DNA of 64,000 bases, from contig JAJOZX010001076.1 in NCBI GenBank assembly GCA_023014485.1, positions 946,543-1,010,542 on the forward strand, written 5' to 3'. The number at the start of each line of letters is the position of its first letter. Position 1 is the stretch's first letter. Below the pieces are notes generated by a model that was given only the letters and a program-made list of their open reading frames with translations, had not been told where the DNA came from and did not search any database. This DNA comes from Bathynomus jamesi (Eukaryota; Arthropoda; Malacostraca; Isopoda; Cirolanidae). Made by a program: the position numbers and the translations under genes. Shown in pieces: positions 42,915-53,753 of the stretch.

Positions 42915-44163
42915 CTTTGATAGGAGAAATTTCTTTAATTTTCTGTCTTTTTAAAACTTTACTAACAGGTATTTCATTGGTGGCTGATGCATCTTTTGAT
43001 ACACACAAAGAAATCATCTCATACCTAACATCCCAATTATCAATATCATTCTTCTCAGACAAGAAAATATTTGACAAATTATTAAGTGGTTCAGTGTATA
43101 AATCCCTTCTCCTCTTACTCATTTCTTCTTTGGTATTTATAATGATTGTCTTCTTAGAATTTTTCTCTTTTTTCTTTTCAGTAATTTTATGCTTATGAGA
43201 AACATTCTTAAACTTGTTCTCATGTTTTATGGGAAAATTATTTGAATCTTTTTCAGGGAATTGATGAGTGAAAATTATTTTATTTTTGTTAATGGTTATA
43301 CTTTGCAGAGAAAGTAAATTGAAATGATTACCAAGGTGAGTAGTAGTTGTTTCCTCTTTAACAGTATTTGAATGTGAATAATTTTTTAGATAATTTGGAA
43401 AACTTTCTGAGGTTTCTCCTTGACTAGGTTGACAGTTCAGTTCTTTTAACATTTCTAATGTAACATTTTCAGAACCTATGGAGGAGATACAGTTTTGTTT
43501 GAAGTGTATTTGAGATACATCTTCCTGTTCTGTTAGATTATGAGATGGCTGAAAGGGAACATTTTGATTTGAAACAGGAATTAGCTCATTATGTTTAAAA
43601 TTTAAGGGAAGACAGGATAAGGTGTTATAAGGAGAAGGTTCTAGATTTATTGTATTTAAAGTAGCACTTGGAAATGAAGTTGGAATTAAAAACAATGGTT
43701 GAGTAGATGTGCTTGATTGCAATGTAGCTAGAGATGATGATAATACTGTGATCAAAGATGGAGGAATAGAGATGGAGCATGTTAAAAGAGTCCTTGTATT
43801 TGATACAGAGCTCATGCCAAACACTTGGCTGGTAGAAGATTCACTTCCTAATGTTACATTAGTTGTATTCGTAGGAATATAGGAATTTCCTAAAAGTTTA
43901 CTTTCATTTAGTACTGATGTTGCATGTGTAAAGATTGTTTCAGAATCTTCAATTTCACTTCTCACACTCAAATGAGTTATGGATTTCTCACTCTCAATTT
44001 CAATAGTTTCTTCTATAGTTTTTTCATTCTTTGCACATGAGAGAATAACACCTTCTAATATTTCTGAAGGAATCTTCTGCTTGTAAAATGGGGCATACCA
44101 CACTTTTAATTCTTGCCCAACTTTGATGCGTTTGACAACAATATAATAAATGCTCTCAGCAAT
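42915..44163 (-). CDS. PRDM-type gene, exon 4 (end of PR domain and Ser/Thr-rich linker)
   Basis: The acceptor is ttttccag|ATTGCTGAG. The exon completes the PR domain (KVWYAPFYKQK) and then encodes about 380 residues of low-complexity linker rich in Ser, Thr, Asn and Glu, with a Lys-rich stretch (HKHKITEKKKEKNSKKT) and KRRR that could serve as nuclear localisation signals. It ends SPIK|gtaagt in phase 1. Confidence 0.82.
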
Positions 44164-45482
44164 CTGGAAAAATATAGAGAACCTAAGTTAGGAGAAAAAA
44201 CAGAGAAAACTTCAACAAGATTTAGTGTTCCATGATGGCATGTGGTTGATTACTCGTAACTCAGAGGGTATATTATAATAATTTTACCTGGCAAGCAACC
44301 AAGTTGTAACTACAAGGAGATGCTGGAATCAATGAAAGCCAATTACATTTATTTCCATCAGACTGATCAATCCACAGTTTGATATTATTGGAAATATAAA
44401 TCTGAAAAAATATTAATTTAAAACTTAGTTCAATGGGAAAACTCAAAGGATGAATTTTTCCTCACCTATCAGTGGCGGCTCGTGGTGAGGGAGAGTAGGG
44501 AGGCACAAAGGGAGGCCCAAAATTGTCTATAATATATACTATATAAATAAAATAGATTACAAAGTGTTAGATGCACTACTTTCTGCATGTTACAATCATA
44601 GAATTAATACTATGAAATAAAATCCTCTTTCATAGTTTTTAGTGATAAAAACAGAGGAGGCCCGGTCTTCCATACCTCCTCTCCTCTGAGAAGCCGCCAC
44701 TGTTGCCTATATATATTCAACACTTGATAATATCTGATACAATGTGGTATACCATATTTCCCGGCGTATAACAAGCACCCTAATTTTGAAGAGAAAATTT
44801 AGGAAAATAAAAATTTAGGAAAAAATATACCTCCTACCTCACTTCACATGTACAATTTTAACAAGTTAATTTTAACGCAGGGTGATTTTTGGAGTATTTT
44901 GGGGGAAAAAAAGTGTTATACGCCGGGAAATACAGTAACTTTCAAAATTACATGGCTTGGCTAAGAAGGCCCTAAACACTATAATTTGCATTGTTTTTAA
45001 CCAAGTGCATGATCAGTTATCATCACTTTCAGTTATAGTTTTAATTTTCATAAAACCACTAGCAATTACTTTATGGTAGCTTACATATAGTGGAAAGTCA
45101 ATATTCTTGTTTAAAGTAGAAGACTGAGGAGCTAAGAAAGGTCCAATTTTAAATGACTTTTCAATTTCTCTGCATGTAATCAACTTCCTTTGATTGTCTT
45201 CAATATACACCCAACTTGGCAATGTTTGATAGGACAGTGGCATTTGAAGTTGTAGGCCTAGTTCAAAAGACTACAAAGAATAAAGTTAACAGTGGTACTT
45301 AATAAAATATATCAAGTATTTAACAACCAATATATGTAAGGCCCTATTCTTATTTAAATATCTTGGCTTTTTCACCAAATTAATAACTACAAGACTTACA
45401 TTACCTTCTCATGTTCACTAAATAATTTACAATCCTCAATAGCATGAGCTTTTCCACATAAATCGCACATCAAGACATTCAT
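42915..45482 (-). CDS. PR/SET-domain protein, PRDM15/PRDM4-type (5' coding exons)
   Basis: Four minus-strand exons join in frame: 45482-45405 (26 codons), 45270-45085 (62), 44401-44288 (38) and 44163-42915 (416 codons plus one base). All introns have GT-AG ends. The start MNVLMCDLCGKAHAIEDC forms a Cys-rich knuckle like the one before the PR domain of PRDM4/PRDM15. The PR domain follows (about residues 27-150): SFKIGPF, CNWLSLIP, NLVACQ, IYYIVVKRIKVGQELKVWYA. The VWYA-x-FY ending and the CNW block closely resemble PRDM15. PRDM proteins act in the nucleus as DNA-binding chromatin regulators through C-terminal C2H2 fingers, which are not in these exons. The last exon ends at a strong donor, so the gene continues toward lower coordinates into the TE-rich region. 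Confidence 0.82.
44288..44401 (-). CDS. PRDM-type gene, exon 3 (PR domain core)
   Basis: A 114-nt exon between ttttttcag and gtaaaat, phase 0 at both ends. It encodes LWIDQSDGNKCNWLSLIPAS and NLVACQ, the most diagnostic PR-domain blocks. Confidence 0.85.
44470..44702. mobile_element. hAT-type MITE in intron 2
   Basis: TIRs CAGTGGCGGCTcgtgg and the inverse ending GAAGCCGCCACTG bound 233 bp. Flanks TCACCTAT and TTGCCTAT agree at 6 of 8 positions, consistent with an aged 8-bp duplication. It carries no coding sequence. Confidence 0.8.
44752..44935. mobile_element. TA-flanked MITE in intron 2 (pogo/Tigger-like ends)
   Basis: TIRs atttcccggcgtataacaag and the inverse (gtgttatacgccgggaaata) lie between TA dinucleotides. 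The 184-bp element has no coding sequence. The GGCGTATAA style of end is common in pogo-like MITEs. Confidence 0.75.
45085..45270 (-). CDS. PRDM-type gene, exon 2 (PR domain N-terminal part)
   Basis: A 186-nt exon, acceptor ttctttgtag|TCTTTTGAA and donor CTATAT|gtaagc, phase 0 at both ends. It encodes SFELGLQLQ, LPSWVYIEDNQ and KSFKIGPFLAP. Reading through the donor adds about 24 codons to a stop, but the alignment to PRDM15 favours splicing here. Confidence 0.8.
45405..45482 (-). CDS. PRDM-type gene, exon 1 coding part (start codon)
   Basis: The ATG at 45482 is followed by CDLCGKAHAIEDC, a small Cys/His knuckle, and ends at GAGAAG|gtaatg in phase 0. A pyrimidine-rich acceptor (catttcag) about 65 bases upstream suggests that the 5' untranslated sequence begins in another exon outside the recognised part. 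Confidence 0.7.
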
Positions 45483-45848
45483 TTTTCTTTCTTATGCCAT
45501 ACAGTGACAGGATACAATATAACATTAAACAATGGAAAAAAGTCAATCTGAAATGAAAATGCATGATCAAACACAAATTTTGTAGATTACATGTCTTAAA
45601 AGAAATGTGGGTTAGTACTACTGCCATTTAGGTCTGACACTATGATGATAACATTACCAAACTCATCCCAAAACTTTTAATTAGTTTAGAGTGCTCAGCC
45701 ATACAGCTACATTACATTACATTTCATTTTGAAAACATGAAGCCACTCAGGCCTATCAAGGAGTACTATTTAACACATTATATGGCAAGTCATTCCAAAA
45801 ATCTACTACTCTATGACTGAAAAAGAATTTTTGTAGATTAAGTCTGCA

Positions 45849-48800
45849 GGGTCATTCTCTGTCAGATCAACCAGTGCCTAACACCCTCATCTCTCAGATT
45901 TTGCTGAAATTTGGTTTATAGGGAGTTTGTGGGCCCTGAATCCATTTCTGAAATTATAAGGTCAATCCGACCAATGGTTCAAGAGATATAACCTCGGGAA
46001 ATTTGAGGTCACTTGCGAGGTCTAACATTTGGTGACCCATAACTTGGGTAATAATGGTCACAATTATATAAAAGTATATATATTTAGAATCAGAAAACGA
46101 CAAGGAATCCAAATATGCAAGTTTTAGAACTCTAGGTTGAAAAATAAAAAAGTTACACTGTAACCAAAATTTGAGGTCACGATTTGACCTCTGGGGTATC
46201 AAATGAGAATTTTTTTTTTAAATGTAAAAAATGAAGGCATAGGCATTGGCTATTAGAATCAGCAAAAAAAAGTTTGTTTATGTTAGTATTTTTCATGTAA
46301 CTAACATATAAGTGAACACCATATTCATAAGTTGTGCGTCAATTCTACCTATTTTTTCACACTTAAGCTCATAATTTGACCTATAGAAATTAAAATTACA
46401 TTTTTTATAGATATAAAAACAAAGGCAAAAAATGTAAAATTGTATTTCACTGCTAATCTACACTGGCAATAATAGTTATAATAGTGAAAGGGGAAGACCT
46501 ACTTAGAGGATTCATGTGCTAGCCTAATACAATTTTTGCATGCTCGATGCTCTCATCAATTTCTTTTTGTGGAAAAATGTATTGAATTCTGCTGCCTCCT
46601 CTTAGGGTAGGACAACTCATTACAGTTAATATATGATGTCCTGGCACTGCACATGAATCCTTGTTTGATGGATAATAATATGCACTTGATCCTGATGACC
46701 CAGAGGGATGTAGAAAGTTCACAGTGAAATCATCAAACTCTTCACAATATTCCTCCACAATTCCATACCAAACTTGCATGTCATAAATGCAGCCAACATA
46801 CTCTCCTGGTTTGACACATTTTAGGTTACCAAGCATTGCAGGTTCATTAGTAAAATGACTTTTCCTTATTCTTTCTTTTCTTCAATGCCACTTGAAATGG
46901 GATACACCATCAGTTCTTTCTTGTTTAGGGGAACAAATCTATGATATTTCTGAGTTCCAGGAATAGCCCTACTATCCTTGAATCGATGTTCCAACCGTTC
47001 TTCTGCATCTTTCAAATCAGCTGTAGTTACAAAGAAAAATTTTTTCTTCTTGCTCAAGTTTTCTTCACAAAACTAAAACATGTGTTCTGGTGTAAGAATT
47101 TGCCTCTCTGTAGTTCTCTGCAAACTGGCACGAGCAGTAGCTCTTTTCACTGTTCCTCCAATCCCATCACATGCATTTTTGCCATGGGATGTAGCAAAGA
47201 AGTGCCATTCACAAGACAGACCAAAATCCTCTTCATGGTAACAGAGATTTGTGAAGTTGTATCTGTTCTTATATTGGCCAGCACATCCATCTGAGAAATA
47301 GTGCACCTTCTTCAATTGTGGGCATCTGAATTTAACATATGTCATAAGCTTCAATATGAATGAGTAAACCATTATAGTGTGTGTTTTAGTGATGCAGATA
47401 AGAAACAGACACTAAAATGGCTAAGTTCCTGGTCTGCAGATGATCTATAATAGATGACAAAAGGGTGAACTGTACACTGTGAATTGTCCCAGTGAAACCC
47501 TTGGGCAGCATCCTGGACAATGAAAGAATAATTCTCAGAGAAATCACCTACTATAACTACCTCGCTCTGAGGTGGTAGTGTTTCTTTCAACTGCTTGAAG
47601 TACTGTGATTGTTGCTGAGCAACAAAGTGATGACGAACCATGCAGGATATTTTCATGCTTAGGGATGATAAGTATTCATGAAGTGGCTCCACCGTATCAA
47701 CCATTGTACAACGGTCAACAGTCACCCATTGCTTGTAAGATATTTCATTTGGAGCTGATTTCACACTGTCAAGTAACTCAAGAAAATCCAGGACACCCTC
47801 TTCTCTTGGGCAATCATTGCAAAGTTGCATCATGCAAGTCTCTCTTTCTGTACTGCAGACACTGTAATCCATAAGATCCTTGTATGAAAGACCTCTTTCT
47901 CCCAATGCAGCCAGCTGCAATTTTGAATTTTGATGGTAGGTGCAGACACAGACAGAATGAGTCCCACCACTACCGGCAAGCACACAATATGATGGCCGTA
48001 ATTTTGCAAATGTGGAAAATCCTATTTTGGGATTCTTTTCATCATTTTTATATAGTTCAAACATCTCTCTTAAATTCCCGAGGACCAATCGTTTTTGCAC
48101 CTTCAGCACTGATAACTTTCACACAATCCTTTTGGCCAGGACACATACGACTAACCTCTTCTGACTCATAGAATCTTCTAACTATATCTTTGTGTTCTTC
48201 AGATATCACTTTTCCTTTGCTCATTAGTGGAATCTTCGGAAGGATTCCATGTTCTGATTTAAGTGAATGGCTTCTTTTCACCATGTATGTTGTAGTTTGA
48301 AAGAAACTAGCTGTTTTTTCAATTGTGTATGGTGAGTGTGTCAATATTTGTAGTTTGTGATGGTGACATTTGCTCTCCAGGAATGACTGTTTCAATTCAT
48401 TCATTAATTTCTCTAGATGTTTTTCAGATTTAGTTTCAGGTTTTGAAGTATCACTTACCTCCTTGGTAATTTGAACACCATAACTGAGTTCTAGCCTCTC
48501 CTTCAGGTGTTTCTGAGCAGATGATAGCTTACCACGAGCCTTGCGCTTTTTCTGGCTTAATGACAGCCCTTCTGAAAAGAACAGAAAAAAAGGTTTCACA
48601 CACCTGAATATTAGTAATTAAATATTAATTATAGTACCTTAAATGCTATATAATTGGCTATATAGTAGATCAAACAGACCTTGTAGTAAAGTATAAGTTA
48701 TTATATTAATTTATTACTTACTTTTTTTAACTGGTGTTTGGTCCAGAAATGCTAGAACTGGTTCAACTGAAGTTGAAGGATTTTCCTTTATCAAGCAATC

Positions 48801-50154
48801 ACTGTCATTGTCCAGATCTTGAATTGAAGAGATGTTACTCAAGCCACTGATAGTAGATGATTCATTTGAATCCTGCTCAGACTCGTTGTTTTCAGTGGTA
48901 CTAAGTATAGTGGGGTTTTTCATTATCAGTGTCCAGCAGTTCACACACAATAATGAGTCTTTTTTCACTCTTCCAGCACATTTTTCAACAAGTACATCAG
49001 TCACTTTTCTAAGATTGATTGTTATGCGTTTCTTGTGTTTTTTAATAGGGTCCTGGCAGTATTTCAAGTGCCGAACCATTGTATTTTGATCTGTAAAGAT
49101 ATAGGATTTACAATTAGGTAATATATTTTTTTAGAAAATATATAGCTATACACACTTAATATTTTAGGCCTTGATAGTCTCTGAGGCTCATTAAAACACC
49201 ATACCCACCAGCCACCCACAGTGCTGGCTGGAACTGTACTAACCTGTAGACAAGGAATTTTGCAACTATCTGTGTTGATTCTGCACTTAGACAAGTAGCA
49301 ACATGTTTCAACAGGTTTGTTTAGGCTACATGTGAGCTTAGTCTTCCCCTTTCACTATTATAACTATTATTGCCAGTGTAGATTAGCAGTGAAATACAAT
49401 TTTTATTAAATTCTTGGAGCTTGAGGTCAAATTGATAGCTAAGATATAAAAATTCCTTGAAATGACAAGCAATTTATAAATATGGTGTTCACTTATAAGT
49501 TAGTTACATGAAAAGTACCAACATAAACAAACTTTTTATGATTGTTTCTATTAGTCAAGAACTCTGACTTTTTTTTTATATCTATAAAAAATGTAATTTT
49601 AATTTCTATAGGTCAAATTATGAGCTTAAGTGTGAAAAAATAGGTAGAATTGACGCACAACTTATGAATATGGTGTTCACTTATATGTTAGTTACATGAA
49701 AAATACTAACATAAACAAACTTTTTTTTGCTGATTCTAATAGCCAATGCCTATGCCTTCATTTTTTACATTTAAAAAAAAAATTCTCATTTGATACCCCA
49801 GAGGTCAAATCGTGACCTCAAATTTTGGTTACAGTGTAACTTTTTTATTTTTCAACCTAGAGTTCTAAAACTTGCATATTTGGATTCCTTGTCGTTTTCT
49901 GATTCTAAATATATATACTTTTATATAATTATGACAATTATTACCCAAGTTATGGCTCGCCAAATGTTAGTAACCTCGCGAGTGACCTCAAATTGCCCGA
50001 GGTCATATCTCTTGAACCGTTGGTCGGATTGACCTTATAATTTCAGAAATGGATTCAGGGCTCACAAACTCCCTATAAACCAAATTTCAGCAAAATATGA
50101 GAGATGAGGGTGTTAATTTCAATTTTTTTTGGTTGATCTGACAGAGAATGACCC
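45849..50154 (-). mobile_element. Family A DNA transposon A3 (4306 bp)
   Basis: The left end GGGTCATTCTCTGTCAGATC and right end (inverse, finishing AGAGAATGACCC) are flanked by TGCA on both sides (45845-45848 and 50155-50158). The LINE copy at the window start has a single acacttgcagactgat at the homologous position, an empty site that confirms the 4-bp duplication. TIRs are long (about 600 bp on the left, about 800 on the right after indels) and contain AGGTCA half-sites at 45959, 46006 and 46174 and TGACCT at 46185. The interior is one minus-strand transposase gene. A3 is the best preserved family A copy. Confidence 0.92.
46519..49079 (-). pseudogene. Family A transposase gene of A3 (few breaks)
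   Basis: Exon 1 (49079-48722) starts MVRHLKYCQDPIKKHKK and has LLCVNCWTLI: a C-x6-H...C-x2-C motif shared with A2 and A4. Exon 2 (from 48571, acceptor ttcttttcag) reads TASFFQTTTYMVKRSH and, after a frameshift near 48100, KIGFSTFAKLRPSYCV, HSVCVCTYHQN, VGDFSENYSFIVQD and FHWDNSQCTVHPF. After a second shift (about 47385) come HYFSDGCAGQYKN, CEWHFFATSHGKNACDGIGG and TVKRATARASLQR. The D in GDFSENY, SDG and CDG are the likely DDD catalytic series. One stop lies at 47066. The C-terminal Tudor-like part (YVGCIYDMQVWYGIVEEY, NFLHPSG) ends at 46519. Four-base duplications and a DDD series recall the Sola superfamily; this assignment is tentative. Confidence 0.8.
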
Positions 50155-50819
50155 TGCAAGTCTGTTTTCCAATTTTCTTATTATGCCCTTGAGTTATTCC
50201 ATCAGCCTCTAATGAGAAAAGAGAGACTTGCATCTAAACTGTCCAAAGATGAAAACATTTTGAACACCTGTATCATATCTTCCTTCAAACAATGTCTCTT
50301 AAAACTAAACATAGGTACTCGGTTCCTTTAATATCTCCCTGTATTCCAATCTTCTTAGATTAGGGATAAGCTTGATTGCCCAACATTGAACACCTTCAAG
50401 CATATCAATATTATGTCTAGGTTGAGGGGACCAAAGCTTGAATGCAGTATATATTGTAAGTGAGGCAAAACATAAGAATTATATAATTTACACATGACTT
50501 CCTTACTCTTGTAACTAACATTCCTTTTAATAATACCTAGCATTTTATTTGCCTTATTTCTAGCCTCTTAAGTATGGTACTGCTTAGAAAATTTTAGATC
50601 ACTACTAACTATAATGCCAAGACCTTTTTCCTGTCTAACATCCTCCAACCAGTTTCCTTGCATCTCGTAACTAAAGTTTTCATTATTTCTGCCAAAATGC
50701 ATGACTGCATTTTTGAACACAATTTCATCTGCCATTTATGAGCTCAGGCAACTAATCTATCAAGGTCATTTTGTAGTTCATAAGAATTTTCTATATTGTA
50801 CATAACTTTTTCTCAATAG

Positions 50820-51223
50820 AGACTGATGGATAACTCTCGTGCAAAAGAAGAAAATTAGAAGACAGACTTGTAGACTTGATCTGCAAAACACTTTTTCAGT
50901 TATAGAGTAGATGATTTTTGGAATGACTTGCCATATGATGTGGTAAACAGTACGGTAGCTCATTAGTAAATTTTAAGAAAGATTTGGACACTTTCATGAA
51001 TGAAATAGTTTGTAGATTGTGAATGCTGTGTTCTTGGTTTAATTTATGTAGGCTGCTTTGATGGTATTGGATAGTTGTATGTTAGTTAGCTGACTTGAGA
51101 TTGACATTTTGCAAGAATTTTTTTATTATTATTATAAAATATAGCTAGCTCATGACTTGGATTGCCTCAATAGGCCTCAGTGGCTTCATGTTTTCCAAAT
51201 GAAATGTAATGTAATATAATCCT
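50820..51223 (+). mobile_element. LINE 3' end inserted in another LINE
   Basis: The plus strand repeats the tail at 160-530: KKIRRQTCRL, DFWNDLPYDVVN, a stop near 51020 and the untranslated tail ending aaatgtaatgtaatataat. It interrupts the minus-strand LINE where the catalytic palm should be, so insertion was accompanied by loss of about 300 bases of target or followed by deletion. Confidence 0.75.
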
Positions 51224-51805
51224 TTAATAATTTGTAAAAAATCTTGAAGGACAGCAGAAAGAGTGCTCCCACCTCCACTTCCAACTTATAAATGTTTTAC
51301 TAAAATCCAAATAAATAACATCTACATCATTTCCATTATCTACCTGATCAGTTACAAACTCTAAAACGTCTAAGAGATTAGACAAATAAGACCCTCCTGA
51401 TCTAAATCCATGTTGTGAACTTGAGATAAGATTAAAATTTTCCAAATGATCTTAAATATTATTCTTTATAATTCTTTCTAGTACTTCAATGTACAACTCA
51501 CTTGCCTAACATCATCCTTCCTTATATGAATGAGATCAAGAATACCTGAATTTACAGAATCTAAAGGATTAAAATCAAAGTTATTTAAATTTTCTTCAGT
51601 AAAAACAGAACTAAAATAATCATTAAAAATACCAACAATATCCTGATCTTTTTTGGGTATGTAAGAACACTGAATCAGAGCCGATATCACCAAATTGGAG
51701 CTAATAGGCCTATTCACTAAATCAGAACTAATATTCACCAAATCAGGGCACATTGGTCCATCAAAAGGCATTATTATGTTTGGATACTGTGTATTTGGTA
51801 ATATA

Positions 51806-52476
51806 CAGGGTGTCCCAGGAGGAAATGTCAAGAATGCACCATTTGACTCTTTGGGTATTTCTAAGTAGAAGGTATTATATCGACATGTGCCTGATTCCCA
51901 ACCATTATCGAGATACAGGCCTCTACATTTGGGTAACAAAAAAATAATAAAAAGCCGATCTTAGATAATATTCAATAACATTTAATGATACATTGGCAAC
52001 TGTGCAGATCCTCACATTATTTATTTGGGTACGTTTTAACACCTGCTCACTGAGTCACGTTTCTTTTCAGGGTGTGTTGTGTACTCTGCAAATGTGGAGG
52101 TGCAGTGCTCAAGCAACATTTCAAGCCATGCCGGCTGGATGCGTTCATAAACCTCAGAAATGAACTTCTGCATTTTCCTTGGCAAGAGTCGATGGATCGG
52201 AGGCTCGCCACATGCATTGAAGAAGGAGGGGGTCACTTTGAAACCATTCTGCAATAAGTGCAATGGTGTATTGTATGTTTGTACCTTTTGTAAACCACAA
52301 GTGTCATTAAATAGTATCTAAGATCGCCTTTTTATTATGTTTTAATTACCCAAATGTAGAGGCCTGTATCTCAGTAATGGTTGGGAATCAGACCCATATC
52401 AATATAATACTTTCTACTTAGAAATACCCAAAGAGTGAAATGGTGCATTCTTGACATTTTCTCCTGGGACACCCTG
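51806..52476 (+). mobile_element. Tc1/mariner derivative with long TIRs
   Basis: TIRs of about 140 bp start CAGGGTGTCCCAGGAGGAAA and end with the inverse at 52476, between TA dinucleotides. A short plus-strand frame near the right (52072-52257) ends MDRRLATCIEEGGGHFETIL, the typical C-terminus of a mariner-like transposase, so this is a 671-bp internal-deletion derivative. The minus-strand frames through it are shadows. Confidence 0.75.
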
Positions 52477-52525
52477 TATTTGGTATTACTGATAGATAGT
52501 TAATTGTTAATTTTAATGAAAATAT

Positions 52526-53685
52526 TGTAGTGGGGTCGTCTTCACTAACCTCTTGTTTTCTTCTTGTTTCAGGATAACCCACACTGTAACCCCCATGTGG
52601 CGGAGTTAGTCTTGCTTAATGCCTGACTAGCTCAGCATTCTTGCTTGTTAATTCTAGTCAGTAAAATTTTGCCTTCAATTTTTTAAAGTCACAGTTGGTT
52701 TCCGCTTGTGGAAGTTCTAGCTTGCCAACTCAATTTGTTTAGGAAAAGAAAAAAGTCAAGATAAACAGAGTGCCTTGTGATAATGGACATTGCCTGTGCA
52801 TAACGGTGTGCAGGCTAAGGTATTGCTAGGATCAATAGTTTCAGGTTTTGCTTCTCCATGGCTTAACTATAATAGATAGGTGTGATTGGATTGACCTCAA
52901 CTCTAGCTTAAGGATGTTAGGTCCAGTGAGGTCGATTGTGCTGTCTAATTGTACCATTCTAGCATAGGTTAAGTTTTATCTTTTTCTAGAAATTCTATTT
53001 TTGTTGTCCAGTATTTTTGTCATTGTAATTGTAAGCAACTCTGTATAGAATACCCTTTCAGGGTTTTTGGATTTTCCGTTTCTTGATCTTAAGCCATGTT
53101 TAGACTCAAGCTCATAACCCATTCTAGCTCTTGTAAATAATTCAAGTTGATTGCTAATAAACCCTTAGAACTCTACCAACTAGTTTTTTTTCAGCCTTTG
53201 TCCTCATAGACTGGGGTCGTTACTTTCAAGGATTTCCTTGTGACAAGCCCAGGGTCCTTGAATCGACAATACCTCTAGATTCCCTGTATTAAACAATTCA
53301 GAGGGTAATATCTACTTTTCTCATTCAGCCACATTTGGTTTACTTCACAATCAGTTTGCTAAAATCTTGCTTGCTTGTTGTGTATGCCCATATTTGGTTG
53401 AAGTCCTCAAGTATTGCCAGGTGTACATTGCACACACCTTTCCTGAAGCCAAGGCTTTCCAGGTTCTCAAGTGGACCCGACTCAGACACAGTGTTAATCT
53501 TTGGAATAGCTAGCGGGTCGAGTCCATTCTTGGTTCAGCAGTGTGGGAGTCTCGTTTGCCCCTCAGTGACAGTCAGTGGAGGTGAGAAAAACTTCGCCGC
53601 CCGGGACCTTCTCATTTCCATCATCAAGAAGTAGCCAAGTACGCTATTCTAGTTAAGTTCATTCTTCTCTCGCTTTCCCGCAACA
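52526..53685 (+). repeat. 5' LTR
   Basis: It begins TGTAGTGGGGTCGTCTTCAC and ends CCGCAACA about four bases before the primer-binding site. The first 340 bases are nearly identical to 62381-62723. Length is about 1160 bases. An open frame at 53335-53634 inside it has no family match. Confidence 0.85.
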
Positions 53686-53689
53686 TATT

Positions 53690-53707
53690 TGGTGCCCAGA
53701 CCCGGGA
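53690..53707 (+). other. Candidate tRNA primer-binding site
   Basis: TGGTGCCCAGACCCGGGA follows the LTR. It begins TGG, complementary to a tRNA 3' CCA end. The tRNA cannot be named without a search. Confidence 0.6.
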
Positions 53708-53753
53708 ATAAGACGCCGGCTAGTTTACTGAGGCACCCAGCGAGACAACCAAG

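Larger units (their letters stand above)
45699..51805 (-). mobile_element. CR1/Jockey-like LINE split by three later insertions
   Basis: Minus-strand pieces belong to one element. 51750-51478 ends the pre-RT region (IVGIFNDYFSSVFTEENL). 51445-51224 carries ISSSQHGFRSGGSYLSNL and VIYLDFSKTF. 50800-50159 carries the C-terminal half (VLPHLQYILHSSFGP, VFNVGQSSLSLI, MFSFKRHCLKEDMIQVFKM). 45848-45699 is the 3' end. Insertions are a LINE 3' end (50820-51223), family A element A3 (45849-50154) and a mariner derivative (51806-52476). About 100 residues of the palm, including the catalytic FADD, are missing at the first insertion. Inactive. Confidence 0.78.

Noticed and set aside
45436..45627. 63-codon minus-strand frame overlapping PRDM-type exon 1
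   Set aside because: Different frame from the ATG that splices in frame with the PR-domain exons; hydrophobic composition without homology.
46000..50100. Family A element as an endogenous virus
   Set aside because: It has TIRs, short target duplications and a single transposase gene, with no capsid, polymerase or envelope genes.
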